Part shown: piece by piece, positions 55,602-63,470 of the stretch
Position numbering within the stretch: the stretch's first letter is position 1
Layout of the letters: every line of letters begins with the position of its first letter
Notes under the pieces: model-generated
Seen by the model: only the letters and a program-made list of their open reading frames with translations
Told to the model about the DNA's origin: nothing
Databases searched by the model: none
Translations under genes and position numbers: made by a program
Source of the DNA: Halosaccharopolyspora lacisalsi
Lineage (GTDB): Bacteria; Actinomycetota; Actinomycetes; Mycobacteriales; Pseudonocardiaceae
DNA length: 64,000 nucleotides
NCBI RefSeq assembly: GCF_014137975.1
Contig: NZ_JACGWZ010000002.1
Span: 186,001 to 250,000, forward strand
Direction of reading: 5' to 3'

Positions 55602-57398
55602 ATGAGTGAGCTGGTGTCGGACTACGTTCTCCGTCGGCTGCGCGAGTGGGGAGTTGAGAAGGTCTTCTCCTACGCCGGAGACGGGATCAACGGAATCCTG
55701 GCCGCCTGGCAGCGGGCGGGTAACGACCCCCGCTTCATCCAGGCACGACACGAGGAACTGGCGGCCTTCGAGGCGGTCGGCTACGCGAAGTTCTCCGGGC
55801 GCACGGGCGTGTGCATGGCGACCGGCGGGCCGGGGGCCGTCCACCTGCTCAACGGACTCTACGACGCGAAGTTGGACCACGTTCCGATGGTGGCGATCGT
55901 CGGTCAGCAGGGCAGTACCTCGTTGGGAGGCGCCTACCAGCAGGAGATCGATCTGAACTCGCTGTACAAGGACGTGGCCAGCGAGTACGTCCAGTTCGTC
56001 TCGACACCCCAGCAGCTGCCGAACGCGCTCGACCGCGCCATGCGCACCGCGCAGGCCAAGCGCACCGTCACCGCGCTGATCATCCCCGGCGACGTTCAGG
56101 ACATGGAGTACTCCCCGCCCACCCACGCGTTCAAGATGGTGCCCTCCAGCCTGGGTATCTCCGGATCGACCGTGACTCCGGCGCACGAGGACGTCAAGCA
56201 CGCCGCCGAGATCCTCAACTCCGGGCAGCGTGTCGCGATCATGGTCGGTCAGGGAGCCCGCGACGCCAGGGACGAGGTCATGGAGGTCGCCGACGTGCTC
56301 GGCGCCGGTGTGGCCAAGGCGCTGCTGGGCAAGGACGTGCTGCCCGACGATCCGCCGTACGTCACCGGATCCTCGGGACTGCTGGGCACTCGTCCGTCCT
56401 GGGAGTTGATGCGGGACTGCGACACCCTGCTGATGGTGGGAGCCAGCTTCCCCTACAGTCAGTTCCTGCCGGAGTTCGACCAGGCCAGAGCGGTCCAAAT
56501 CGACATCGACCCCACGCTCATCGGGATGCGCTACCCCTTCGAGGTCAACCTGCTGGGGGACGCTCGGGCCACGCTGCGGGAGCTGCTGCCGTTGTTGGAG
56601 CGCAAGCAGGACCGGTCCTGGCGCGAGCAGGTCGAGAGGACCGTGCGCGATTGGTGGGACGTGATGGAGCGCCGTGCGGGGGTGGAAGCCGATCCGATCA
56701 ATCCCGAACGGGTGTTCCACGAGCTTTCTCCGATGTTGCCGGACAACGCGATGCTGACCTCGGATTCCGGTTCGGCGGCGAACTGGTACGCCCGGCACCT
56801 CAAGATTCGCGGTGACATTCGCGGATCTTTGTCGGGCACCCTGGCGACAATGGGGCCGGGCGCCCCCTACGCCACTGGTGCGAAGTTCGCCCATCCCGAG
56901 CGCCCCGTGTTCGCCCTCGTCGGTGACGGCGCGATGCAGATGAACGGGATCAACGAACTGATCACCATCGCGCACTACTGGTCGGAGTGGCAGGACCCGC
57001 GCGTGGTGATCGGTGTCCTCAACAACCGGGACCTCAACCAGGTCACCTGGGAACTGCGTGCGATGAGCGGTGCCCCGCAGTTCCTGCCGTCGCAGCGGTT
57101 GCCCGAGTTCGGTTACGCCGCTTTCGCCGAGAGTCTCGGCCTGCGCGGTATCAAGGTGGACCAGCCCGACCACATCCACAACGCCTGGCAGCAGGCCATT
57201 CAGGCCGACCGGCCGTGCCTGGTCGAGTTCGTCACCGACCCGGCCGTCCCGCCGATCCCGCCGGAGGCGAACTGGGACCAGATGGAAAGCGTCGTCGAGG
57301 CGATGGTCAAGGGCGACCCGGAGACCTGGCCGATGATCAAGGAAGGTGCCAAGGCCAAGGTGCAGGAGTTCCTGCCGGGCAGGACCGATCGCGAGTGA
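55602..57398 (+). CDS. TPP-dependent oxidase/decarboxylase (pyruvate oxidase-like)
   Basis: A 598-residue thiamine-diphosphate enzyme of the pyruvate oxidase/acetolactate synthase superfamily. The catalytic Glu is in FIQARHEELAAFEAVGYAK, and the TPP/metal motif is VGDGAMQMNGINELITIAHYW with NNRDLNQV completing it. It has the three-domain layout of POX-type enzymes; the exact substrate (pyruvate or another 2-oxo acid) is unknown. ATG 55602 has GAGGTG upstream. A hairpin at 57405-57445 follows the stop; the next gene may still be read through. Confidence 0.9.
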   Translation: MSELVSDYVLRRLREWGVEKVFSYAGDGINGILAAWQRAGNDPRFIQARHEELAAFEAVGYAKFSGRTGVCMATGGPGAVHLLNGLYDAKLDHVPMVAIVGQQGSTSLGGAYQQEIDLNSLYKDVASEYVQFVSTPQQLPNALDRAMRTAQAKRTVTALIIPGDVQDMEYSPPTHAFKMVPSSLGISGSTVTPAHEDVKHAAEILNSGQRVAIMVGQGARDARDEVMEVADVLGAGVAKALLGKDVLPDDPPYVTGSSGLLGTRPSWELMRDCDTLLMVGASFPYSQFLPEFDQARAVQIDIDPTLIGMRYPFEVNLLGDARATLRELLPLLERKQDRSWREQVERTVRDWWDVMERRAGVEADPINPERVFHELSPMLPDNAMLTSDSGSAANWYARHLKIRGDIRGSLSGTLATMGPGAPYATGAKFAHPERPVFALVGDGAMQMNGINELITIAHYWSEWQDPRVVIGVLNNRDLNQVTWELRAMSGAPQFLPSQRLPEFGYAAFAESLGLRGIKVDQPDHIHNAWQQAIQADRPCLVEFVTDPAVPPIPPEANWDQMESVVEAMVKGDPETWPMIKEGAKAKVQEFLPGRTDRE

Positions 57399-57404
57399 AC
57401 GGTT

Positions 57405-57445
57405 CCGGTGGGGGTGTGGTCGAGGTCCGGCCACGCCCCCACCGG
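57405..57445 (+). terminator. Hairpin after TPP-enzyme gene
   Basis: CCGGTGGGGGTGTGG pairs with CCACGCCCCCACCGG (one G-U wobble) around 11 bases, seven bases after the stop. Confidence 0.78.
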
Positions 57446-57490
57446 CCCGTGACGAACTCAGGCAGACGCCAGCAGTGACGAGGAGACGAG

Positions 57491-60406
57491 ATGACGGCCG
57501 GCACCGGACTTCCGGGCGTTCCCCGGGTGGACACCGCGGCGCTGGAAGCGGACCTGAGCTCCCGGGTGGAGGGTGAGGTTCGGTTCGACGCCGGCTCCCG
57601 GGGTGCCTACGCCACCGATGCCTCGAACTACCGTCAGGTTCCCATTGCCGTGGTCGTGCCCTACAGCGTGGAGGCGGGTGCGCGGGCGGTGCACGTCTGT
57701 CGCGAGCACGACGCACCGGTGCTGTCTCGTGGCGGGGGAACGAGCCTCGGCGGGCAGTCCACCAATGTGGCGGTGGTCATCGACTGGACCAAGTACTGCC
57801 AAGGGGTGGTTTCGGTCGATCCGGACGCTCGTACCTGCGTGGTGGAACCGGGAATCGTCTACGACGAGCTCAACAAGGCCGTCGCCGAGCACGGGCTGAA
57901 ATTCGGTCCCAAGCCCTCCACCCACAGTCACTGCGCGCTCGGCGGAATGATCGGCAACAACGCCTGCGGTTCCAGCGCCCAGAAGTACGGGAAGACCGTC
58001 GACAACGTGCGCAGCCTGGAAATCCTGACCTATGACGGTCTGCGCTGCTGGGTGGGCCCCGTCGGGGAGCGGGAGCTGGAGGACGTGATCGCGGCGGGCG
58101 GGGAGCTCGGCGAGGTGTACCGACGACTCCGCGATGTACGGGACCGCTATCGCGAGCAGATCCGGCAGCACTACCCCGACATCCCGCGGCGTGTCTCCGG
58201 CTACAACCTCGACTCGCTGCTGCGCGACGACGGTATCGACGTCGCCGAGCTGCTGGTGGGCAGTGAGGGAACCCTGGTCACGGTGCTGCGTGCCGAGCTC
58301 GATCTCGTCCCGACGGTGCCCCACAAGGCCATGGTCGTGCTCGGCTACTCCGATATCGCCGCTGCCGCCGACAGCACCCCCGCGATACTCGCCCACTGCG
58401 AGCCCCTGATCCTCGAAGCCGTCGGGGGAGAGCTCGCGCACTTCATCCGCGAGCAGAACCTGTTCGCCGAGTCGCTCGCCCTGCTCCCTCAGGGCGAGAG
58501 CTGGCTGTTCGTCCAGTTCGGGGGAGATACCCAGCAGCAGGCGGACGAGCAGCTCGATCGGCTGCTGTCCGGGTTGGACAAGTCCACCACCGACGCCGAT
58601 GTCGCCGTCTCCGACGACCCCGAGCGTGAGCAGGAGATGCTCAAGGCCCGCGAGGCCGGCCTCGGTGCCACCGCCAACCCGCCGGACATGCCCGAGAGCT
58701 GGGAGGGCTGGGAGGACTCGGCCGTCGCGCCCGGTGTGCTCGGGGACTACCTGCGTGATCTGCTCGCCCTGTTCGAGGAGTTCGGCTACGAGCGCCCAGC
58801 TCTGTACGGGCACTTCGGTCAGGGGTGCGTGCACATCCGCATTCCGTTTCGGCTCAGGAGCGGTCCCGGAGTGGCCACCTTCCGGCATTTCGTGCAGCGC
58901 GCCGCCGACCTCGTGGTCTCCTACGGAGGGTCGCTCTCCGGCGAGCACGGTGACGGGCAGGCGCGGGGCGAACTGCTCGTGCGCATGTTCGGCGCGGAGA
59001 TCGTGCAGGCCTTCGCCGAGGTCAAGGACATCTTCGATCCGGCCAACCGGATGAATCCCGGCAAGGTCGTTTCCCCGCGGCGCGTGGACGAGAACCTGCG
59101 GCTGGGCTCGGACTACCGCCCGATCCAGACGGAGACGTTCTTCGGCTATCCCGAGGACGGCGCGAGTTTCCACCAGGGCGTGATGCGCTGCGTGGGCATC
59201 GGCAACTGCCGCAACCACGGTGGTGGCGTGATGTGCCCCTCCTACCGGGCCACCCAGGAGGAGGAGCACTCCACTCGCGGGCGTGCGCGCCTGCTGTTCG
59301 AGATGATGCAGGGCCACGAGGACTCGCCGATCACCGACGGGTGGCGTTCGGAGGCGGTGCGGGACTCCCTGGACCTGTGCCTGGCGTGCAAGGGGTGCAA
59401 GTCCGACTGCCCGACCGGTGTGGACATGGCCACCTACAAGGCCGAGTTCCTCGCCCAGCACTATCGCCACCGGCTGCGCCCGGCTTCGCACTATTCGCTG
59501 GGCTGGCTGCCCGCCCTGGCCCAGGGCGCTCGGGGTGCGCCGGGGCTGGTCAACGCCGCGCTGCACTCGCCCGGACTCGCGCAGCTCGGTAAGCGCCTGG
59601 GCGGAGTCACTCCCGAACGGGAGGCACCGCGATTCGCCTCGTCGACCTTCCAGAGCCAGTGGCGCCGCCGTGGCGTCGCCGAACCCCGCCCCGGTGATCC
59701 CGACGCGGTGGTGCTGTGGCCGGACACGTTCACCAACCATTTCGAACCGCACATCGCGCGGGCGACGGTGCGGGTGCTGGAGGACGCGGGTTTCCGCGTC
59801 GCGGTGCCGCGAAAGCCGGTCTGCTGCGGACTGACCTGGATCTCGACCGGACAGGTCGGCACGGCGGCGGCGGTGCTGCGCCGCACCTTCCGCGTGCTGC
59901 GCCCGTGGTTGGAAGCCGGAACCCCGGTGGTGGGCATGGAACCCTCGTGCACGGCGGTGTTCCGGCACGACATGCACGACCTGCTCCCGCACGACGAGGA
60001 CGCCCGGAGGCTGCACAGCCAGTTCATGACACTGGCCGAGGTCCTCACCGAGCGCGCGGCGAACGACTGGGAACCCCCGCAGGTGGACGCGGACGCCGTC
60101 GTGCAGACCCATTGCCACCAGCACGCCGTGATCGGCTTCGACGCCGACACCACGCTGATGCGGAAAGCGGGAATCGACGCCGAGGTCCTCGACTCGGGAT
60201 GCTGCGGAGTGGCGGGCAACTTCGGGTTCGAACGCGGCCACTACGACGTGTCGATGGCCTGCGCCGAGTACGCCCTGCTTCCCGCGGTGCGCCGGACCTC
60301 CGAGGAAACCCTGGTGCTCGCCGACGGCTTCAGCTGCCGCACCCAGATCTCCCACGGCAGTCCGCGGAGGGCACTGCACCTGGCCGAAGCGCTGCGCACG
60401 GGCTGA
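57491..60406 (+). CDS. FAD- and Fe-S-containing D-2-hydroxyacid dehydrogenase (YdiJ-like)
   Basis: A 971-residue fusion: an N-terminal FAD PCMH domain (RGGGTSLGGQSTN, PKPSTHSHCALGGMIGNNACGS), a C-terminal FAD-oxidase domain, and an Fe-S part with two 4Fe-4S sets (CVGIGNCRN...CPSY and CLACKGCKSDCP) plus two CCG motifs (KPVCCGLTW and SGCCGVAG). E. coli YdiJ of this architecture is a D-2-hydroxyglutarate dehydrogenase; D-lactate is also possible in the family. AGGAG precedes ATG 57491. Confidence 0.92.
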   Translation: MTAGTGLPGVPRVDTAALEADLSSRVEGEVRFDAGSRGAYATDASNYRQVPIAVVVPYSVEAGARAVHVCREHDAPVLSRGGGTSLGGQSTNVAVVIDWTKYCQGVVSVDPDARTCVVEPGIVYDELNKAVAEHGLKFGPKPSTHSHCALGGMIGNNACGSSAQKYGKTVDNVRSLEILTYDGLRCWVGPVGERELEDVIAAGGELGEVYRRLRDVRDRYREQIRQHYPDIPRRVSGYNLDSLLRDDGIDVAELLVGSEGTLVTVLRAELDLVPTVPHKAMVVLGYSDIAAAADSTPAILAHCEPLILEAVGGELAHFIREQNLFAESLALLPQGESWLFVQFGGDTQQQADEQLDRLLSGLDKSTTDADVAVSDDPEREQEMLKAREAGLGATANPPDMPESWEGWEDSAVAPGVLGDYLRDLLALFEEFGYERPALYGHFGQGCVHIRIPFRLRSGPGVATFRHFVQRAADLVVSYGGSLSGEHGDGQARGELLVRMFGAEIVQAFAEVKDIFDPANRMNPGKVVSPRRVDENLRLGSDYRPIQTETFFGYPEDGASFHQGVMRCVGIGNCRNHGGGVMCPSYRATQEEEHSTRGRARLLFEMMQGHEDSPITDGWRSEAVRDSLDLCLACKGCKSDCPTGVDMATYKAEFLAQHYRHRLRPASHYSLGWLPALAQGARGAPGLVNAALHSPGLAQLGKRLGGVTPEREAPRFASSTFQSQWRRRGVAEPRPGDPDAVVLWPDTFTNHFEPHIARATVRVLEDAGFRVAVPRKPVCCGLTWISTGQVGTAAAVLRRTFRVLRPWLEAGTPVVGMEPSCTAVFRHDMHDLLPHDEDARRLHSQFMTLAEVLTERAANDWEPPQVDADAVVQTHCHQHAVIGFDADTTLMRKAGIDAEVLDSGCCGVAGNFGFERGHYDVSMACAEYALLPAVRRTSEETLVLADGFSCRTQISHGSPRRALHLAEALRTG

Positions 60407-60480
60407 ATAGTGGACGGTTGGGTTCGTTCGCTCCCGGGTATGCCCGGGGCACAAGCCATTAGCGTAGGGGGGCGGTTACG

Positions 60481-60936
60481 GTGAGCAGCGTTTTCCGCGA
60501 GACCGTCGTCGAAAGCGACTGGGAGCAGCTCGTGATCGCGGCGGAAGGTGCCGGTCGGCACAGTGGTCGTGAACTGGCGCGTCAGTGCACGACCTGGGAG
60601 TTGGGACGTACCGGGCAGGTATGGGTCCGAGTCCGGCCGCACGATTCTCCCGTGGGGGCGTGGTTGTTCTCCACCGGTCGGGCTCACTCGTACGAGACCG
60701 GGGTGCTCGTGCCCATCACCCCGGACAAGCAGGATTTGGTGTCCGCTGCCAGGGCCCGGTCGTTGTTGGTGTGCCGGGCTTATGCCGCTGCTTACTGTGC
60801 CGTGCTGGTGCAAGAGGCCGGGGTTCTCGCCGATGTTCTCGAGCGGGCCGACGAGCTCTTCCAGCAGCTGATCGGTGGGGGTGAGCTCGGTGGGAGCGCG
60901 GAGACCACGAGGCACTTCGAGTGGGAGAGGACATGA
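60481..60936 (+). CDS. Unknown 151-residue protein
   Basis: A GTG-start protein (MSSVFRETVVESDWEQLVIAAEG...) with high third-position GC and a G-rich site upstream. It has helical segments (AARARSLLVCRAYAAAYCAVL) but no signal peptide or known motif. Its stop overlaps the ATG of the next gene (ATGA), so the two are coupled. No family recognised. Confidence 0.72.
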   Translation: MSSVFRETVVESDWEQLVIAAEGAGRHSGRELARQCTTWELGRTGQVWVRVRPHDSPVGAWLFSTGRAHSYETGVLVPITPDKQDLVSAARARSLLVCRAYAAAYCAVLVQEAGVLADVLERADELFQQLIGGGELGGSAETTRHFEWERT

Positions 60937-61154
60937 ACGATCGCATCGTCCAGCCGGCCGGTAGCGAGGGCTGGAGCATCTCCGAACCGGGAAAGGCCAC
61001 CGCGAATCGGTACTGCGCCGATTACGATGACGCGTTTCGCCAGGCCAGGGAAGCGATTCTCCGGGAGGGCGGCGGGCAGTTGCGCGTCCACAGCGAGGAC
61101 GAGGAGGAAGTGCAGACCTACGCGATCGAACCGCACCAGCAGAGCGGGGGCTGA
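60933..61154 (+). CDS. DUF2188-like small protein
   Basis: A 73-residue protein resembling DUF2188: RIVQPAGSEGWSISEPGKA, DDAFRQAREAILREGGGQLRVHSEDEE. The family has no known function; members are small, basic-to-acidic and often stress-linked. Start ATG 60933 overlaps the previous stop by four bases. Confidence 0.72.
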   Translation: MNDRIVQPAGSEGWSISEPGKATANRYCADYDDAFRQAREAILREGGGQLRVHSEDEEEVQTYAIEPHQQSGG

Positions 61155-61178
61155 GCTGGTGCGGTCCGACGGCGTTGG

Positions 61179-61472
61179 TCAAAGAGCCGCGAACTCGTCG
61201 ACCGCGCCCTGGAGCTGACGCCGTTCGTGGGGCGTGTAGCCGCCCCACACGCCGTAGGGCTCGTCCACGTTCAAGGCGTGGAGGAGGCAATTGCGCTGCA
61301 CGGGACACCGCGCGCAGATCTCCTTGGCTTCCTGGGCGCGGCGTTCGCGGGCTTGCCCTCGCTCGTGCTCGGGGTGGAAGAACAGATTGTCGTCGTAGTC
61401 GCGACAGGCCGCACGAAGTTGCCAGTCCCACTGTTCCGTGACGGTCCCGGGTAGACGCCGTGTTTCGGTCAC
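61179..61472 (-). CDS. WhiB-family Fe-S transcription factor (WhiB3/WhiD-like)
   Basis: A 97-residue WhiB protein: four cluster Cys are in AACRDYDDN, ICARCPVQRNC (CxxCxxxxxC), with the GVWGG turn (DEPYGVWGGYTPHERRQL) that contacts RNA polymerase sigma. It senses redox or NO and steers transcription. The closest group by eye is WhiB3/WhiD. GTG 61472 overlaps the stop of a small upstream ORF (GTGA), with AAGGAGG encoded inside that ORF. Confidence 0.92.
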   Translation of the reverse strand: MTETRRLPGTVTEQWDWQLRAACRDYDDNLFFHPEHERGQARERRAQEAKEICARCPVQRNCLLHALNVDEPYGVWGGYTPHERRQLQGAVDEFAAL

Positions 61473-61645
61473 GAAGCTGCCTCCTTCCACCGGCAGCGGC
61501 CGGAGCAGCATCGCCGCACTGCGGTCCCGACCACGACCCGACCGACGTCGGTGACCACCGTGGCCCGGTTCTCGGCACCGCAGTGCGGGCGAGAACGGCT
61601 CACCGAAGCGGTCTCGGTGGCGAGAGCTGTATGCGTATGGGCCAT
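61469..61645 (-). CDS. Small Cys-rich protein coupled to whiB
   Basis: A 58-residue protein (MAHTHTALATETASVSRSRP...) with Cys in PHCGAEN and the cluster RRCCSGRC, possibly a zinc or cluster site. GGAGG lies 8 bases before ATG 61645. Its stop overlaps the WhiB GTG start by four bases, and its last codons encode the WhiB ribosome site. This makes translational coupling likely. Family unknown. Confidence 0.58.
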   Translation of the reverse strand: MAHTHTALATETASVSRSRPHCGAENRATVVTDVGRVVVGTAVRRCCSGRCRWKEAAS

Positions 61646-61783
61646 GCCGTGTGCCTCCGGCCGCACTATTCAACGTTCGAAAAGGGAGTACGAAATACGC
61701 GCTGTCTGCTCAACCGCGTCTACCGAGAGGGGTAGCCACGGTTCGACACGCCCAAACCGAACAGCGTGTGTGTTCGTTCACAA

Positions 61784-61821
61784 GGCGGCCCCCGACCGCG
61801 TCGTCGTGGTCGGGGGCCGCC
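61784..61821 (-). terminator. Terminator after TauE/SafE gene
   Basis: GGCGGCCCCCGACC (61784-61797) pairs perfectly with GGTCGGGGGCCGCC (61808-61821) around a 10-base loop, 14 bases past the minus-strand stop. Confidence 0.83.
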
Positions 61822-61835
61822 GGTGGCGCTGTCGA

Positions 61836-62771
61836 TCAGGACCGATCGTGGTGAGCCTGGAGGGGGACGACGTCGGACTCGGTGCTTGCCGGTTCGCTCG
61901 CCGAAGCCGCACGCTCGGCGAACACGCTCCGCAGCGCCCGGCCCAGCACGGCGATCCAGACCACGCCGAAGAGCACCGTCAGCACGGTGCTCGTCGTGCC
62001 GACGACACCGACGGCGCCGAGGACGACCCGCACGTTGGTCAGGATGATCAACCCTCCGGCCCCGACTCCGATGAGGCGTGTGGGCAGGCTGCGCACCACC
62101 CACGCGGCCAGCGGAGCGGCCAGCACGCCGCCGATGAGCAGTCCCACGATCACGGTGACGGAGAGCATGTCACCGCCCAGCGTGGTCAGGAAGCCGACAC
62201 TGGCGGCCAGGGAAACCACCGTCTCACTGGTGGTGACCGAGCCGATGGCGTGACGCGGGGAGACCCGGCCGCTGCTGAGCAGGGTGGAGGTGGACATCGG
62301 CCCCCAGCCACCGCCGCCCGTGGCGTCGATGAAACCGGCCGCCAACCCCAGCGGAACCAACCACCGGTGCCCGCGGGCGCTGAGAGTCCTGGTGCGTACG
62401 GGGCTTGCTCCCAACGAGAACCGGAGAAGCACGTACAGTCCCAGCCCCACCAGCATCACCGCCATCCACGGGCGGGCGGCCTCGCTCGCCAGCGAAGCCA
62501 GCATCGTGGCTCCGGCGAACCCGCCCACGGCTCCCGGCAGGGCCAGCCAAGCCACGATACGCCAGTCGACGTTGCCCAGGCGCCAGTGCGAGGCCCCCGA
62601 GGCAACCGCGGTGCCGACCTCGGCCAGGTGTACCGAGGCCGAGGCCACCGCGGGGGCGGTGCCCACCGTCAGCAGCCCGGTGGTGGCAGTGACACCGAAA
62701 GCCATGCCGAGGGAGCCGTCGACGAGCTGGGCGACGAACCCCGCTACCGCCACGAGCACCAAAGTGGGCAT
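61836..62771 (-). CDS. TauE/SafE-family sulfite/anion exporter
   Basis: A 311-residue membrane protein of the TauE/SafE family (eight or so segments; GSLGMAFGVTATTGLL and FIDATGGGGWGPMSTSTLL motifs). Members export sulfite or sulfoacetate or take up sulfonates. ATG 62771 has AGGAGG at 8 bases. It follows the Rrf2 gene on the same strand with a 132-base gap that holds a possible promoter, so the Rrf2 protein probably regulates it. Confidence 0.88.
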   Translation of the reverse strand: MPTLVLVAVAGFVAQLVDGSLGMAFGVTATTGLLTVGTAPAVASASVHLAEVGTAVASGASHWRLGNVDWRIVAWLALPGAVGGFAGATMLASLASEAARPWMAVMLVGLGLYVLLRFSLGASPVRTRTLSARGHRWLVPLGLAAGFIDATGGGGWGPMSTSTLLSSGRVSPRHAIGSVTTSETVVSLAASVGFLTTLGGDMLSVTVIVGLLIGGVLAAPLAAWVVRSLPTRLIGVGAGGLIILTNVRVVLGAVGVVGTTSTVLTVLFGVVWIAVLGRALRSVFAERAASASEPASTESDVVPLQAHHDRS

Positions 62772-62903
62772 TCGGTTGCCTCCTGCCGACCGTCCGGCCG
62801 CTCTGCCCCGTCGGCAGCCGCCGAATTCATGATTAAGTCGATAGGGACAGTACACTTTGAGGGTGTAACGTGAAACGGCGTCTCAGTACATGAGAACCGC
62901 AGG

Positions 62904-63362
62904 TCAGCGGGATTGCCATACCCCGGCTTCGGTGGTCCGAGCAGCCACGTCGGCGGGAAGCTCACCCGCGACGAGCTGGGCGATGGTGACGTCTTCGAGC
63001 ACCTCGCGCAGGCTGCTGCGCACCGCGATCCAGACGTTTTGCAGCACGGAGACCGACGAGTCGTAAGCCACCGCCTCCGGGCGGAGCCCGTGCACGCTCA
63101 CGAGGGGGCCGTCCGTGGCGCGAATCACGTCGGCTATCGAGATCGTTTCCGGGGAGCGGGCCAGTACCCACCCACCGGCTTGCCCGCGGCGGCTGGCGAC
63201 CACACCGGCACGGCGGAGGTCGGCCAGGACCGCTTGGAGGAAGTTGCGCGGGATCTGTTGGGCGGCGGCGATGTCCTCGGCGCTCACCGCCTGATCCGAA
63301 CCCCCGCGCGTGATCTCCACGAGGGCACGTATCGCGTAGTCCGCTTTGGCCGAGATCCGCAT
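62904..63362 (-). CDS. Rrf2-family regulator without cluster Cys
   Basis: A 152-residue Rrf2 winged-helix protein: MRISAKADYAIRALVEI, HTH in AEDIAAAQQIPRNFLQAVLADLRRAG, wing SRRGQAGGWVLAR. No Cys is present, so the [2Fe-2S] ligands of IscR/NsrR are missing; it may sense by another means, as CymR-like proteins do. Upstream of the tauE-type gene, the likely target. ATG 63362. Confidence 0.9.
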   Translation of the reverse strand: MRISAKADYAIRALVEITRGGSDQAVSAEDIAAAQQIPRNFLQAVLADLRRAGVVASRRGQAGGWVLARSPETISIADVIRATDGPLVSVHGLRPEAVAYDSSVSVLQNVWIAVRSSLREVLEDVTIAQLVAGELPADVAARTTEAGVWQSR

Positions 63363-63422
63363 GGCCTCGATTGTTCCTCATCCGCTGCAGGAATGTGAGG
63401 GATGGCCGCGAGTCGGGAAAGC

Positions 63423-63461
63423 GCCCGCCCTCGCACCGTCACCGATGGCACGAGGGCGGGC
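63423..63461 (-). terminator. Terminator after xanthine-dehydrogenase-type gene
   Basis: GCCCGCCCTCG (63423-63433) pairs with CGAGGGCGGGC (63451-63461) around a 17-base loop, 10 bases past the minus-strand stop. Confidence 0.7.
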
Positions 63462-63470
63462 ACCGTGGCC

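Noticed and set aside
57458-60454. A 998-codon minus-strand frame
   Set aside because: Antisense shadow of the FAD/Fe-S dehydrogenase, which has clear motifs on the plus strand.
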